Origin: Candidatus Symbiopectobacterium sp. NZEC151
GTDB taxonomy: Bacteria; Pseudomonadota; Gammaproteobacteria; Enterobacterales; Enterobacteriaceae
NCBI RefSeq assembly: GCF_025962655.1
Contig: NZ_JAGFPE010000005.1
Location: 186,001-250,000 of the forward strand
Direction: 5' to 3'
DNA: 64,000 nt
Made by a program: the position numbers and the translations under genes. The notes beneath the pieces were generated by a model, which was given only the letters and a program-made list of their open reading frames with translations, did no database searches and was not told the DNA's origin. Of this stretch, positions 45,035-55,646 are shown one piece after another (position 1 is the stretch's first letter; every line of letters starts with the position of its first letter).

Positions 45035-46228
45035 TTATTGAACCGCAGCGAACGCTTTGGCGACGCGTGCGACGTTGCCCGAATTCAGGCCCGCAACACA
45101 CATTCTGCCGCTGGCGATCAGGTAAACACCAAATTCGTCGCGCAGGCGATCTACCTGTAGCGGGCTAAAACCGGTGTAACTGAACATGCCGCGCTGTGTC
45201 AGCAGGTAGTCAAAATTGCGCGTTGGCAGTTCTGCTTTCAGGGCATCCACCAGCGCTTTACGCATGGCGAGAATACGTGAACGCATTTCTTCGACTTCTG
45301 CTTTCCACTCCGCATTGCGCGCTGCATCATTCAACACGTTAGAAACCACCTGAGCACCGTAATTCGGCGGTGTCGAGTAGTTACGGCGCACCGTGGCTTT
45401 CAACTGCCCCAACACGCGCTGCGCGCTGTCGGCGTCTTCACACACCACGGAAAGCCCGCCAACGCGTTCACTATACAGAGAAAAAATCTTGGAGAAGGAG
45501 TTGGCAATCAAGGCCGGAACGCCCGCGCTGGCAACGGCGCGCAGTGCGTAAGCATCGGCGTCAATGCCGCCGCCAAAGCCCTGATAGGCGATATCCATAA
45601 ACGGAATCAGTTCGTGTTTGATCACCGTTTCAATAATGCGATCCCATTGCGCATTGGTCAGATCGGAGCCGGTCGGGTTATGGCAGCACGGGTGCAGCAG
45701 TACGATGCTGCGCGCTGGCAGGCTTTCGAGCGTGGCAACCATGGCATCGACATTTACCCCCAGCGTTTGCGCATCGAAATAGGGGTAAGTGTGTACCTTG
45801 AATCCGGCACCGGCAAAAATAGCAATGTGGTTTTCCCAGGTCGGATCGCTGACCCACACCTCGGATTCCGGGAAATAGTGTTTAAGGAAATCGGCACCCA
45901 CTTTCAGCGCGCCGGAACCGCCCAGCGTCTGGATAGTGGCGATGCGGTTAGCGGCCAGCGCCGGGTGCTCTGCGCCAAACAGCAGCGTCTGGATTGCGGA
46001 ACGATAGGGTTGGAAGCCTTCCATGGGCAAATAGGAGGAAGCCGCTTTAGGCTGCGCTTCAAGCACATCAACGGCATCGCTCACGGCGCGCAGTTGCGGG
46101 ATGATGTTCTGTTCGTTGTAGTAGAGCCCGATACTGAGATTGATCTTATCTGTGCGCGGATCCTGCTTGTATTTTTCCATCAGAGACAGGATGGGATCGC
46201 CGGCATAGGCGTCGACATGTTGGAACAC
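45035..46228 (-). CDS. tyrB: Aromatic amino acid aminotransferase
   Basis: 397-residue PLP enzyme for the last step of tyrosine and phenylalanine synthesis; it also acts on aspartate and leucine. I chose GTG 46228 because it follows AGGAG by seven bases, begins [16 protein letters not shown] like E. coli TyrB and gives the same length. The in-frame ATG at 46291 is not supported. Key parts are [29 protein letters not shown] and the PLP lysine in [10 protein letters not shown]. It belongs to the backbone with alr and dnaB, but three extra genes stand between. Confidence 0.96.
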   Translation of the reverse strand: MFQHVDAYAGDPILSLMEKYKQDPRTDKINLSIGLYYNEQNIIPQLRAVSDAVDVLEAQPKAASSYLPMEGFQPYRSAIQTLLFGAEHPALAANRIATIQTLGGSGALKVGADFLKHYFPESEVWVSDPTWENHIAIFAGAGFKVHTYPYFDAQTLGVNVDAMVATLESLPARSIVLLHPCCHNPTGSDLTNAQWDRIIETVIKHELIPFMDIAYQGFGGGIDADAYALRAVASAGVPALIANSFSKIFSLYSERVGGLSVVCEDADSAQRVLGQLKATVRRNYSTPPNYGAQVVSNVLNDAARNAEWKAEVEEMRSRILAMRKALVDALKAELPTRNFDYLLTQRGMFSYTGFSPLQVDRLRDEFGVYLIASGRMCVAGLNSGNVARVAKAFAAVQ

Positions 46229-46324
46229 GGTTATTCTCCTGAAATAATCATTTGCTGCGCTTAACGCGCGGCGGGGTATCGGGTAAATCATTATTATCGC
46301 TGGCGCGCTTATCCCGGACGCCGT

Positions 46325-46939
46325 TTAGACCGTATAACGCCCCGGGCGGTGATTCATCGCAATGATTAAGTTAAGAATCACGGCTCCTAATACGGAAACC
46401 ACCAGCATAGGTATGCTTACCACAAACAGTGAAGCCAGCACAATCACCACATCAAGCGCCATTTGAAATTTGCCAGCGCGTATGCCGTAGTGATCCTGAA
46501 GGTAGAGCGCCAAAATATTCACGCCACCCAGACTTGCCTTGTGACGAAACAGCACGATAAATCCCAACCCAATGATAATGTTGCCAAACAGCGTGGCATA
46601 GAAAGGCTGAAGTTTATCGAAGTGAACAAACAGCGGATGCACGTCTGACAGCAGAGAAACCAGCCCGACGGCACAGAAGGTCTTGATGGTGAAATGCCAG
46701 CCCATGCGGCGCACGGCCAGATAATAAAACGGCAGGTTGATCAGAAAGAAAATGGTGCCGAACGAGATATGCGTAATGTAGTGTAGCAGGAACGCCATCC
46801 CTGCCGTGCCGCCGGTGAGCGCGCCAGATTGGCGTAACAAGATAATGCCAAAAGACACCATCAGTGAGCCAATCAACAGCGCCAGAACATCCTCCAGCAG
46901 CGTGTGTTTTAGATTTTCAGTTGCAACAACGTTATCCAT
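46325..46939 (-). CDS. YitT family membrane protein
   Basis: 204-residue protein with five or six hydrophobic helices. It resembles the YitT/DUF161 membrane family: LLIGSLMVSFGIILLRQSGALTGGTAGMAFLLHY and GLGFIVLFRHKASLGGVNILALYLQ are typical. Function unknown; related proteins are often proposed to move small solutes. I chose ATG 46939 (MDNVVATENL); the frame from 46999 adds a less likely leader. It lies 96 bp upstream of tyrB on the same strand and may be co-transcribed with it. Confidence 0.83.
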   Translation of the reverse strand: MDNVVATENLKHTLLEDVLALLIGSLMVSFGIILLRQSGALTGGTAGMAFLLHYITHISFGTIFFLINLPFYYLAVRRMGWHFTIKTFCAVGLVSLLSDVHPLFVHFDKLQPFYATLFGNIIIGLGFIVLFRHKASLGGVNILALYLQDHYGIRAGKFQMALDVVIVLASLFVVSIPMLVVSVLGAVILNLIIAMNHRPGRYTV

Positions 46940-47202
46940 GGTGTGCTCAATGGCAGAAAAAATCAAAATGTGACGCAACCAAAGCAAAAAGTGCACCAAA
47001 AATGGCGCTGACAGCGGAGTAGCTGGCGCAGTAACACCGATAATAACTATAAGTTATTGAAATACTGCAATTACGCCTTGCACAAAAAATGCATAAAACT
47101 TAATTTTTTGCGTGATTCACGCATGATTTGAAGGTTATGCGCGTGTTCTTGTTCTTTTCATGCACTAAAAGGAAGCGCCTTGCCCTAATAGGGTGCAAAC
47201 CT

Positions 47203-47667
47203 TCAGTTAGGCAACATGAGCCCATTCTCTTTCAGGCGATTCAGTACCACCGAGGTCTTCAGGTGAGAGACGCTTTTATTCTGCGATAAAATGCGACTGA
47301 TCAGATCGCTCAGTCCTTGCAGATCGGCTACTGCAACTTTCAGTAAATAGTCGGCATCGCCGGTGGTCTTATAGGCATCAATGATCGCATCCACCTCTCC
47401 CAGCATCTGGTGAAAGCGCTCCACGTAGACGGCGGTATGGTTGATCAGGCGCACTTCGATCAAACCGAGACACTCCAGGCCGATGGCATTGGGTGCCAGG
47501 CGGGCGTGATAGCCCAGGATTTGCCGAGCCTGCTCAAGCGCAATGCGACGGCGAGAACACTGCGATGCGGATAACCCGATCAGTTCGCTTAGCTCCTGAT
47601 TGGTCAAGCGACCGTTGGTTTGCAGTAAGGTCAGCATTTTCAAATCATAATCGTCTATCTGGTACAT
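47203..47667 (-). CDS. Lrp/AsnC-family transcriptional regulator
   Basis: 154-residue regulator. The N-terminal helix-turn-helix has DDYDLKMLTLLQTNGRLTNQELSELIGLSASQCSRRRIALE; the C-terminal RAM domain binds amino acids and ends in LKTSVVLNRLKENG. It is divergent from aroP and upstream of yitT. Its place between an aromatic permease and tyrB suggests that it senses an aromatic amino acid. GCGTGATTCACGC (47110-47122), between it and yitT, is a perfect dyad that could be a site. Confidence 0.87.
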   Translation of the reverse strand: MYQIDDYDLKMLTLLQTNGRLTNQELSELIGLSASQCSRRRIALEQARQILGYHARLAPNAIGLECLGLIEVRLINHTAVYVERFHQMLGEVDAIIDAYKTTGDADYLLKVAVADLQGLSDLISRILSQNKSVSHLKTSVVLNRLKENGLMLPN

Positions 47668-48027
47668 GGTGCTTTATCCGCATGATGTATCGGGAGATAA
47701 AACAGACTAACAGCTTTTTGTCAGCGCGTGCCGCTTCTTTTCACATCCCGGTTCTCGGGGCGATTGCACAATAAATGGGCATGCACCGTGTTGGCGCAAT
47801 ATCGTGCGTGGAGTGATGCAATTAAGGGCATTTCGTGCATTAAGTTGCCTGTTTATGCATCAATCTGTTTTTTACTGCCATGCACTATCATGCACAGTGA
47901 TAATAAAAATAATGAATATATTCATGGTATTAGTTTCATTTATGGCAGGCGTCCGTCGTGGCATTGCTGAGGCTGGCCTGATTGTTGCTATGAGATTGCC
48001 AACACAACATCTTGTTCGGGGAATGTC
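47668..48027. other. Divergent intergenic region between the Lrp-type gene and aroP
   Basis: 360 bp with several copies of TGCAC/GTGCA and AT-rich stretches, fitting a control region for both genes. I found no clear TyrR box and no credible ORF. Confidence 0.45.
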
Positions 48028-49410
48028 ATGGATACACCGCAGACAACGGATCAACTGAAAAGAGGGTTAAAAAACCGCCATATCCAGTTGATCGCATTAG
48101 GGGGCGCGGTGGGAACCGGGCTGTTTTTGGGGATTGCGCAAACCATCAAAATGGCCGGGCCATCGGTACTGTTGGGCTATGCGATTGCCGGGATTATCGC
48201 CTTTTTCATTATGCGTCAGTTAGGGGAAATGGTGGTGGAGGAGCCTGTAGCCGGTTCCTTTAGCCATTTCGCCAATAAATACTGGGGCAACTTTGCCGGT
48301 TTTATGTCCGGCTGGAACTACTGGGTGCTCTATGTGCTGGTCAGCATGGCAGAGCTCTCCGCCGTCGGTATTTACATTCAATACTGGTTTCCTGATGTGC
48401 CGACCTGGGTTTCTGCGGCCGTTTTCTTCCTGCTGATTAACGCCATCAATCTCACTAACGTGAAGGTGTACGGCGAAATGGAATTCTGGTTTGCCATCAT
48501 TAAAGTGGCGGCGATCATCGGCATGATCGCGTTCGGGTGTTATCTATTGATGAGCGGTCGCGGTGGGCCGGAAGCCAGCGTAGCCAACCTGTGGCAATAC
48601 GGTGGTTTTTTCCCCAATGGTTTTGGCGGTATGGTGATGGCAATGGCGGTCATCATGTTCTCTTTTGGCGGTCTTGAACTGGTAGGGATCACGGCCGCCG
48701 AGGCTGACCAGCCGGAAAAAAGTATTCCGCGCGCCACTAATCAGGTTATTTATCGCATCCTGCTGTTTTATGTGGGCGCGTTGGCGGTGCTGCTGTCGCT
48801 GTACCCGTGGCAGAAAGTGGTGGAAGGCGGCAGTCCGTTTGTGCTGATTTTCCACGCGCTGGATAGCAACGTGGTGGCGACCGTGCTCAATCTGGTGGTG
48901 CTCTCTGCGGCGCTCTCGGTGTACAACAGCTGCGTCTACTGCAACAGCCGCATGCTGTTTGGCCTGGCGAAACAGGGCAACGCACCACGGGCACTGTTAA
49001 GCATCAACAAACGCGGCATTCCGCTGAATGCGCTGGGCGTATCGGCGCTGGCAACCGGGCTGTGCGTGGTGTTGAACTACGTGATGCCGGGCAAAGCGTT
49101 TGAGCTGCTGATGGCGCTGGTGGTGTCCGCGTTGGTGATCAACTGGGCGATGATTTGCATTACACACCTCAAGTTCCGCCATGCGATGCAAGCAGCTGCA
49201 AAAGAAACGCGTTTCAAAAGCTGGGGCTACCCGGTAACCAACGTGATTTGCCTGCTGTTTCTGGCGGGGATTCTGGTGATCATGGCGATTACTCCCGGTA
49301 TCCAGATCTCGGTATGGCTGATTCCGGTGTGGCTGGTAGCAATGGCGGTGGCTTACCGAGTGAAGAACCGTAATCGCACGCCAGTAGATATCGCGGTCAG
49401 TGACGTGTAA
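48028..49410 (+). CDS. aroP: Aromatic amino acid permease, AroP-like
   Basis: 460-residue transporter of the amino acid-polyamine-organocation superfamily with about 12 helices. The start DTPQTTDQLKRGLKNRHIQLIALGGAVGTGLFLG matches AroP, and the middle (FSFGGLELVGITAAEADQPEKSIPRATNQV, SVYNSCVYCNSRMLFGLAKQG) is closer to AroP than to PheP. It would import phenylalanine, tyrosine and tryptophan by proton symport. The neighbouring Lrp-type gene and tyrB give an aromatic amino acid context. Paralogue status cannot be excluded. Confidence 0.85.
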   Translation: MDTPQTTDQLKRGLKNRHIQLIALGGAVGTGLFLGIAQTIKMAGPSVLLGYAIAGIIAFFIMRQLGEMVVEEPVAGSFSHFANKYWGNFAGFMSGWNYWVLYVLVSMAELSAVGIYIQYWFPDVPTWVSAAVFFLLINAINLTNVKVYGEMEFWFAIIKVAAIIGMIAFGCYLLMSGRGGPEASVANLWQYGGFFPNGFGGMVMAMAVIMFSFGGLELVGITAAEADQPEKSIPRATNQVIYRILLFYVGALAVLLSLYPWQKVVEGGSPFVLIFHALDSNVVATVLNLVVLSAALSVYNSCVYCNSRMLFGLAKQGNAPRALLSINKRGIPLNALGVSALATGLCVVLNYVMPGKAFELLMALVVSALVINWAMICITHLKFRHAMQAAAKETRFKSWGYPVTNVICLLFLAGILVIMAITPGIQISVWLIPVWLVAMAVAYRVKNRNRTPVDIAVSDV

Positions 49411-49418
49411 TTGGTGAA

Positions 49419-49444
49419 AAGGGCGTACCCTGCGGTACGCCTTT
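49419..49444. terminator. Bidirectional hairpin between convergent aroP and alr
   Basis: AAGGGCGTACC and GGTACGCCTTT pair around CTGC; flanking A and T runs allow use on both strands. Confidence 0.72.
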
Positions 49445-49455
49445 ATGCGTAAACG

Positions 49456-50535
49456 TTAATCGTCGAGGTACTCCAGCACCAGGCGCTGTGTCACGCGGGT
49501 AATCAGTTCGTAAGCGCTGATCTTGGTATGTGCGGCGATCCGCTCTACCGGCAGCGCATCTCCCCACAATATCACCTCATCGCCCACCTGCTCCTGCGCA
49601 TCCGGCCCCAGATCGACCGTCAACATATCCATCGATACGCGTCCAACCAACGGCACTTCACGGCCATTGACCAGCACTGGCGTACCAAACGGTGCTGAGC
49701 GCGGGTAGCCATCGCCATAACCCATCGCGACCACGCCGAGCAGGGTATCGCGCTCGCTGGTCCAGGTACAGCCGTACCCTTCGGCTTCACCCGCTTTGTG
49801 CTCGCGCACCGCGATCAGGTGTGAGGTCAGCGTCATCGCCGGTTGCAGCCCAAAATGCGTGGCGGTTTCCGTGGCTAGCGGTGATACGCCGTAGAGAATA
49901 ATCCCCGGTCGTACCTGATTGCGGTGCGCCTGTGGCCACAGCAGAATGCCGCCGGAAGCCGCGATAGATTGCGCGCCGGGTTTCCCCTCGGTAAAGGCAT
50001 CAAAGCAGGCGATCTGTTTCAGGGTGGTATTGAACTCAGGCTCATCGGCGCGGCAAAAATGGCTCATGATATTCACCGGTTGCACCACATTGCGGCACTG
50101 CGTCAGTCGCTGATAGAACGCCTCAGCATGGTCAGGGCGCACACCCAGACGGTGCATACCCGTATCCAGTTTCATCCACACGGTCAGAGGATGCGGCAAA
50201 TCGGCTTGCTCCAGTGCCGTCAATTGTTCGACGCTGTGCACCGCGGTTTCCAATTGATGCTGCGCCAGGAGAGGAAGGTCATCGGCAGAGAAAAACCCTT
50301 CCAGCAACAGGATGGGTTTGGTGATGCCAGCTTGGCGCAGTGCCAGCGCCTCCGAGAGTCGGGCGACGCCGAAGCAGTCTGCCTCCCCAAGCGTCGTGGC
50401 GCATTCCACTGCGCCGTGACCGTATGCATTGGCCTTGACGACGGCGACCAGCCGACTGTTAGGCGCTAACTGACGCACGCGTTGCATATTGTGACGCAAT
50501 GCGCGGCGACTGATGACGGCGGTTGCCGTTTTCAT
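49456..50535 (-). CDS. alr: Alanine racemase
   Basis: 359-residue PLP enzyme that makes D-alanine for peptidoglycan (same length as E. coli Alr). PLP lysine Lys34 is in [10 protein letters not shown]; the second catalytic residue is the tyrosine in [10 protein letters not shown] (about 255). The C-terminal beta domain includes [13 protein letters not shown]. It follows dnaB on the same strand, as in E. coli. Confidence 0.96.
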   Translation of the reverse strand: MKTATAVISRRALRHNMQRVRQLAPNSRLVAVVKANAYGHGAVECATTLGEADCFGVARLSEALALRQAGITKPILLLEGFFSADDLPLLAQHQLETAVHSVEQLTALEQADLPHPLTVWMKLDTGMHRLGVRPDHAEAFYQRLTQCRNVVQPVNIMSHFCRADEPEFNTTLKQIACFDAFTEGKPGAQSIAASGGILLWPQAHRNQVRPGIILYGVSPLATETATHFGLQPAMTLTSHLIAVREHKAGEAEGYGCTWTSERDTLLGVVAMGYGDGYPRSAPFGTPVLVNGREVPLVGRVSMDMLTVDLGPDAQEQVGDEVILWGDALPVERIAAHTKISAYELITRVTQRLVLEYLDD

Positions 50536-50573
50536 TTCTACTGTCCTTAACGCAGCCCGCTCAGGTGCGCTAT

Positions 50574-51980
50574 TTATTCATCATCGTATTGTGGACCGGC
50601 GTAATTATCAAAACGCGACCACTGCCCGTTGAAGGTCAACCGAACGGTACCGATAGGGCCGTTACGCTGTTTCCCCAAGATAATCTCAGCGATGCCTTTC
50701 AAATCGCTGTTTTCATGATAAACCTCATCACGATAGATAAACATAATCAGGTCGGCATCCTGCTCGATGGAGCCAGATTCACGCAAATCGGAGTTGATTG
50801 GCCGTTTATCCGCTCGCTGTTCCAAACCTCGGTTAAGCTGAGAGAGCGCGACCACAGGCACCTGCAATTCTTTTGCCAATGCTTTGAGTGAACGAGAGAT
50901 TTCTGCAATTTCCAACGTTCGGTTATCAGACAAGGAGGGCACCCGCATCAGTTGCAGGTAATCGATCATGATCAGGCTCAGACCATCGTGTTCGCGGAAA
51001 ACGCGGCGCGCACGGGAGCGCACTTCCGTGGGCGTCAGGCCGGAAGAGTCATCGATATACATGTTCTTCTTCTCAAGCAGAATGCCCATGGTGCTGGAGA
51101 TACGCGCCCAGTCCTCATCATCTAACTGCCCGGTACGGATACGGGTTTGATCGACGCGCGACAGCGAGGCCAACATACGCATCATGATCTGTTCGCCGGG
51201 CATTTCCAGACTGAAGATCAGCACCGGCTTCTCTTGCATCATGGCGGCGTTTTCGCACAGGTTCATGGCAAAGGTGGTTTTTCCCATGGAGGGGCGCGCC
51301 GCGACGATAATCAAATCGGATTTTTGCAGTCCGGCGGTTTTTTTATCCAGATCCTGATACCCGCTGGAAACCCCGGTCACCCCGTCGTGCGGGCGTTGGT
51401 ACAACTGCTCGATGCGTGAGACGGTATTTTCCAGAATACGGTCGATGCTTTTCGGGCCTTCATCCTTGCTGGCGCGGTTTTCGGCGATCTGAAACACGCG
51501 CGACTCCGCCAGATCCAGCAGATCTTCACTGCTGCGGCCCTGCGGATCGTAGCCCGCATCGGCGATTTCATGGGCAACGGCGATCATCTCACGCACCACT
51601 GCCCGTTCGCGCACGATATCGGCGTAGGCACTGATGTTGGCGGCGCTGGGGGTGTTCTTCGCCAACTCTGCCAGATAAGCAAAACCGCCGACCGTATCCA
51701 GCTCGCCTTTTTGCTCCAGCGACTCGGACAGGGTGATGAGATCGATGGGCTTGTTCAATTCCAACAGGCGCTGCATTTCGCTGAACATCAGACGGTGGGC
51801 GCGGTTGTAGAAATCGTTAGCGACGACGCGTTCTGCGACGTTATCCCAGCGTTCGTTGTCGAGCATCAAACCGCCCAGAACCGACTGTTCCGCTTCCAGC
51901 GAGTGCGGTGGAAGCTTTAACCCTTCCACCTGTCGGTCGCGGGGCTGTTTCGATGGGGGTGCGGTGCGCTTTTCTGCCAT
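50574..51980 (-). CDS. dnaB: Replicative DNA helicase DnaB
   Basis: 468-residue hexameric helicase that unwinds DNA at the fork. The N-terminal DnaG-interaction domain starts [17 protein letters not shown]; the RecA-like core has Walker [14 protein letters not shown] (about residue 231), Walker [11 protein letters not shown] and the arginine-rich [11 protein letters not shown]. No intein is present. It is 38 bp upstream of alr and divergent from qor. Confidence 0.97.
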   Translation of the reverse strand: MAEKRTAPPSKQPRDRQVEGLKLPPHSLEAEQSVLGGLMLDNERWDNVAERVVANDFYNRAHRLMFSEMQRLLELNKPIDLITLSESLEQKGELDTVGGFAYLAELAKNTPSAANISAYADIVRERAVVREMIAVAHEIADAGYDPQGRSSEDLLDLAESRVFQIAENRASKDEGPKSIDRILENTVSRIEQLYQRPHDGVTGVSSGYQDLDKKTAGLQKSDLIIVAARPSMGKTTFAMNLCENAAMMQEKPVLIFSLEMPGEQIMMRMLASLSRVDQTRIRTGQLDDEDWARISSTMGILLEKKNMYIDDSSGLTPTEVRSRARRVFREHDGLSLIMIDYLQLMRVPSLSDNRTLEIAEISRSLKALAKELQVPVVALSQLNRGLEQRADKRPINSDLRESGSIEQDADLIMFIYRDEVYHENSDLKGIAEIILGKQRNGPIGTVRLTFNGQWSRFDNYAGPQYDDE

Positions 51981-52108
51981 GGGATTACGTTCTTTATTGG
52001 TTGATTTGTCATTCCATAAGGAGGCATTGTATACGAAACTGACGTGATAAAAACCGTTCTACACTTGCGCCCGCGTGTTTATCGCACCGGATGGCATCAG
52101 GAGAAAAC

Positions 52109-53098
52109 ATGGCAAAACGCATTCAATTCAGCGCCCACGGCGGCCCTGAGGTACTGGAGTACGTTGATTTTACCCCGCGTGAACCGGCTGCGGGTGAAGT
52201 ACAAATTGAAAATCGTGCTGTTGGGATCAACTTTATCGATACCTATGTGCGCAGTGGACTGTACCCGGTGCAAACCTTCCCGTCTGGGCTGGGCACGGAG
52301 GCGGCGGGTGTGGTGGCGAAAATCGGCGCGGGCGTTAACGGCTTTCAGGTCGGCGATCGCGTGGTGTATGCGCAAGCGGGGCTGGGCGCTTACAGTGCGG
52401 TGCACAATGTGGTGGCGGATCGCGTAGCGCACCTGCCGGAGGCTATCAGCTTTGAGCAGGGCGCGGCGTCGTTCCTGAAAGGGCTGACGGTGTACTACCT
52501 GTTGCGTGAAACCTATGAGATTAAGCCCGGCGAGACATTCCTGTTCCACGCGGCCGCCGGTGGTGTTGGCCTGATCGCCTGCCAGTGGGCCAAGGCGCTG
52601 GGAGCAAACCTGATCGGCACGGTCGGGTCAGATGACAAGGCGGCGCTGGCTCGTCAGGCGGGAGCCTGGGCGACCATCAACTATCGCAGCGAGAACATCG
52701 CGCAGCGGGTGCTGGAATTAACTGAGGGGCAGAAGGTGCCCGTGGTGTACGACTCGGTGGGCAAAGACACCTGGGAAGCCTCGCTCGACAGCCTGCAACG
52801 TCGCGGTTTGATGGTCAGCTTCGGTAACGCTTCCGGCCCGGTGACCGGCGTGAATCTCGGCATTCTGAACCAGAAAGGGTCGCTTTACGTGACGCGCCCA
52901 TCGCTGTTTGGCTACGTGACCAACCGCGCAGAGCTGGATAAAGCAAGCCGCGAGCTGTTTTCGCTGATTGCCAGCGGTGCTATCAACGTGGATGTTTCTG
53001 CCAACCAGATCTTCGGACTGTCGGAAGCGCAAAAGGCGCATCGCGCACTGGAGAGTCGCCAGACGCACGGTTCCTGCCTGCTGATCCCGGGACGATAA
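52109..53098 (+). CDS. qor: NADPH:quinone oxidoreductase
   Basis: 329-residue zinc-free medium-chain reductase of quinones (E. coli QorA 327). ATG 52109 follows CAGGAGA and begins AKRIQFSAHGGPEVLEYVDFTP; the in-frame ATG 52091 lies before the ribosome site. The NADPH loop is FHAAAGGVGLIACQWAKALG. Divergent from dnaB as in E. coli. A perfect hairpin follows. Confidence 0.95.
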   Translation: MAKRIQFSAHGGPEVLEYVDFTPREPAAGEVQIENRAVGINFIDTYVRSGLYPVQTFPSGLGTEAAGVVAKIGAGVNGFQVGDRVVYAQAGLGAYSAVHNVVADRVAHLPEAISFEQGAASFLKGLTVYYLLRETYEIKPGETFLFHAAAGGVGLIACQWAKALGANLIGTVGSDDKAALARQAGAWATINYRSENIAQRVLELTEGQKVPVVYDSVGKDTWEASLDSLQRRGLMVSFGNASGPVTGVNLGILNQKGSLYVTRPSLFGYVTNRAELDKASRELFSLIASGAINVDVSANQIFGLSEAQKAHRALESRQTHGSCLLIPGR

Positions 53099-53141
53099 GC
53101 GAACCGCGGTAGTAGGTCGTTAGGTGGTAAGTATAAAAAGT

Positions 53142-53163
53142 AAGGGCCCCAAACGGGGCCCTT
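53142..53163 (+). terminator. Hairpin after qor
   Basis: AAGGGCCCC and GGGGCCCTT form a perfect 9-bp stem around AAAC, followed by GTTGCTG; a short T-rich tail. Confidence 0.75.
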
Positions 53164-53491
53164 GTTGCTGCATTATTTTCGATATTTCATCATGCTGTAT
53201 GTAGGGTACAGCGTGGCGAACGTCAGCGCATCGAGGCGTAATTTTTTTGGATGATGATGCTCTGACGCGGATGAAATCATTTTTTATTGACTCGCGCAGG
53301 CCGCGTGTCCTGTGCGTGTTGCCGGTTACGCAAACCGCCTTGCTACATGGAGGCAGTCATAGTGACCAAGAGCCGCCATCCTAACAGCGGCTTAGGGGAA
53401 AAAATATCTGCTGGCGCACAAAATTGGCGTAAATTACCGGGGCCGTGGTGCTCAGAAGCGGTATTTGTTGCTGCCGTCACAACGCGCGGTG
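53164..53491. other. Intergenic region between qor and pspG
   Basis: About 330 bp with no gene I can defend. The plus-strand frame from 53287 to 53580 runs opposite pspG and has no ribosome site or recognisable motif. No conserved RNA was recognised. Confidence 0.45.
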
Positions 53492-53713
53492 TCAGCGGTA
53501 ATCACGCAGCGGTTTTTGCTGCCAGTAACGCCACAGCCAGACGATCGCCACCGCCAGCAGCAGCCAGGGCAGCACTTTGATGGCGGTGACAATCAATCCA
53601 CCCACCAGCATCACCACCGCGGCAATGACCAGCGCGCCTAGTACGCCAATCAGTGAAATTCCGGTGACCATTAACATCACAAAAAAGCCCACAACGAACA
53701 AAAATTCCAGCAT
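53492..53713 (-). CDS. pspG: Phage shock protein G
   Basis: 73-residue inner-membrane protein of the Psp envelope-stress response. The start MLEFLFVVGFFVMLMVTGISLIG is close to E. coli PspG, and two hydrophobic helices fill most of the chain (about 1-27 and 32-63). E. coli PspG has a slightly longer tail. A sigma54 promoter upstream fits control by PspF. Position between qor and dusA is conserved. Confidence 0.93.
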   Translation of the reverse strand: MLEFLFVVGFFVMLMVTGISLIGVLGALVIAAVVMLVGGLIVTAIKVLPWLLLAVAIVWLWRYWQQKPLRDYR

Positions 53714-53765
53714 GATTCCTCTCCTCAGTCAGGTGTGCCGTGCTAACGGCAATCGCTACGGGGGT

Positions 53766-53784
53766 ATTACAAGAAGCATGCCAA
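53766..53784 (-). promoter_or_regulatory. Sigma54 promoter of pspG
   Basis: On the minus strand TTGGCATGCTTCTTGTAAT carries the -24 (TGGCA) and -12 (TTGT) elements in correct spacing, about 53 bp before the pspG start. PspF is the expected activator. Confidence 0.75.
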
Positions 53785-53875
53785 CCTTTCCCCTCTGATA
53801 ACGTATTGATTTATCAGAAGGGAATGTTGATGCGGACGGCAGGTTGTGGTTATTTTGACTAACTGTTAGTGTTTT

Positions 53876-54880
53876 TTATGCTACGCGATCGCGCACCAGC
53901 GCCAGCGCCGCTTCCACCACCGGGATGCCTGCGCCGGGTTTGTGGGCATTTTCACTTAAGTGTCTACGCCATTGGCGCGCGCCGGGAATACTTTGGAACA
54001 AGCCCAGCATATGGCGGGTGATATGGCCCAAATAGGTTCCGTTCGTCAGTTCACGCTCAATGTAAGGGTACATCGCTTCCACCACGCTAAACGGGCTGAC
54101 GGCGGGCGCATCAATACCGAACAGTTGCGAATCGACATCCAGCAGCAAGCCGGGATTTTGATAGGCTTCGCGCCCCATCATCACCCCATCGAGCTGCGCC
54201 AAATGGGTTTTTGCCTCTTCCAGCGTTTTTACCCCGCCGTTAATGGCGATGGTCAATGCCGGAAAATCGCGCTTGAGCTGATAGACGCGCGGATAATCCA
54301 GCGGCGGGATCTCGCGATTCTCTTTCGGACTCAGGCCAGAAAGCCAGGCTTTGCGCGCATGGATAATAAAGGTATCGCACTGGCCGCGCTCTGCTACGGT
54401 CTGAACAAAATCGCACAGGAAAGCGTAGCTATCCTGATCGTCGATGCCGATACGGGTTTTCACCGTAACCGGGATCGACACCCGATCGCGCATCGCTTTG
54501 ATGCAATCCGCCACCAGTTCAGCTTCTGCCATCAGGCAGGCACCAAAGCGTCCATTTTGCACGCGATCCGAAGGGCAACCGACGTTGAGATTGATCTCAT
54601 CGTAGCCGCGTTGCTCTGCCAACTGCGCACACTGCGCCAGTGCGGCAGGATCGCTGCCGCCCAACTGCAACGACACCGGATGCTCGGTATCACTGTAAGC
54701 CAGATAATCGCCCTTGCCGTGAATAATGGCACCGGTCGTGACCATCTCGGTGTACAGCAGCGTTTGACGCGTCAACTGACGATGGAAATAGCGGCAATGA
54801 CGATCGGTCCAATCGAGCATCGGCGCGATGGAGAAGCGTTGTGCGGGAAAGTGGTGCTGAGTATCAGAAGATGGGTGCAT
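53876..54880 (-). CDS. dusA: tRNA-dihydrouridine synthase A
   Basis: 334-residue FMN enzyme that reduces uridine 20 and 20a in t[24 protein letters not shown] begins the TIM barrel; the catalytic cysteine is in [19 protein letters not shown] (about residue 100-118); IINGGVKT-type flavin residues read [12 protein letters not shown] and the FMN phosphate motif [12 protein letters not shown] follows. The helical tRNA-binding domain ends the protein. Next to pspG as in E. coli. Confidence 0.96.
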   Translation of the reverse strand: MHPSSDTQHHFPAQRFSIAPMLDWTDRHCRYFHRQLTRQTLLYTEMVTTGAIIHGKGDYLAYSDTEHPVSLQLGGSDPAALAQCAQLAEQRGYDEINLNVGCPSDRVQNGRFGACLMAEAELVADCIKAMRDRVSIPVTVKTRIGIDDQDSYAFLCDFVQTVAERGQCDTFIIHARKAWLSGLSPKENREIPPLDYPRVYQLKRDFPALTIAINGGVKTLEEAKTHLAQLDGVMMGREAYQNPGLLLDVDSQLFGIDAPAVSPFSVVEAMYPYIERELTNGTYLGHITRHMLGLFQSIPGARQWRRHLSENAHKPGAGIPVVEAALALVRDRVA

Positions 54881-54946
54881 ACGTCTTACTGTGTCTGGTC
54901 AATCGTGATCCCAATACAGGGAAACCTGAGCACAGTGTATCATTGA

Positions 54947-54971
54947 AAGCCGGCATCATCGACACCGGCTT
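54947..54971 (-). terminator. Hairpin after the DsbA-like gene
   Basis: AAGCCGG and CCGGCTT pair across 11 bases, followed on the minus strand by TTCAAT. Modest stem. Confidence 0.5.
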
Positions 54972-54989
54972 ACGGGTAGTGAATACCGC

Positions 54990-55646
54990 TTACGCAGCAA
55001 ATCCACCGATCTTAACCTGCAAAAAGGCGCGCCACGCATCCATATTGCCCAGAAATTCGACCGTCTGGACAATCTCTCTACTGCCGTCGGCGGTTTCCAG
55101 CACGAAGGTGGGAAAACCATGTCCACCCACGTTCGCCAGCAATGCACGGCTTTCCTTGAAATGTTGCTCCAGGCCATCAGCGGTAACGAAGGCATACTCA
55201 TTGGCAAAAGCAACGGGGTCCAATCCGATCTCACTGGCGCACTGTGCCAATACGGCGGCATCAGCGATTTTTCTGCCCTGTTCGTAATGCGCTCGTTGCA
55301 CATGGTGCAGCATCTCATAGCCCTTGTGGGCCATGCGCTCTGCTGCGATAACGGCTGCCGTCGGCGGCGCGGAATCCAGTATTACGCTGGTGTCGCGCAG
55401 CAGCTTATCGAAGTAAGGTCGGCCAAAAGGCTGGCCGGTCAGCTCTGCGATTCGCTGATCGTGAGGCAGTACGTAGTCATGCCACTGCGGCGTGACCTGA
55501 CGGCGGTTGCTGCCCGTCATCATGCCGCCGCCGTGCAGCACCACATTGACGCCTGACATTGCATGTGCGGCCTGCGCCAGTGGCGCGGCACCGTAGCACC
55601 AGCCACACAGCGGGTCATAAATATAGTGCAGGGTTACTGCGGCCAT
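54990..55646 (-). CDS. DsbA-family thioredoxin-like oxidoreductase, cytoplasmic
   Basis: 218-residue thioredoxin-fold protein with the redox motif CGWC (Cys14 and Cys17) in YDPLCGWCYGAAPL, a long helical insert and the cis-proline region in GGHGFPTFVLET. No signal peptide is present, so it should act in the cytoplasm, as other COG3531-type proteins. Its start overlaps the end of the MBL-fold gene by 13 bp, so the two are coupled. The substrate is unknown; disulfide or glutathione-linked chemistry is likely. Confidence 0.83.
   Translation of the reverse strand: MAAVTLHYIYDPLCGWCYGAAPLAQAAHAMSGVNVVLHGGGMMTGSNRRQVTPQWHDYVLPHDQRIAELTGQPFGRPYFDKLLRDTSVILDSAPPTAAVIAAERMAHKGYEMLHHVQRAHYEQGRKIADAAVLAQCASEIGLDPVAFANEYAFVTADGLEQHFKESRALLANVGGHGFPTFVLETADGSREIVQTVEFLGNMDAWRAFLQVKIGGFAA

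Noticed and set aside
47668-48027. TyrR box controlling aroP
   Set aside because: No TGTAAA-N6-TTTACA pattern or close variant could be found.
53287-53580. Plus-strand ORF opposite pspG
   Set aside because: Overlaps a well-supported gene and its promoter side, with no ribosome site or recognisable motif.
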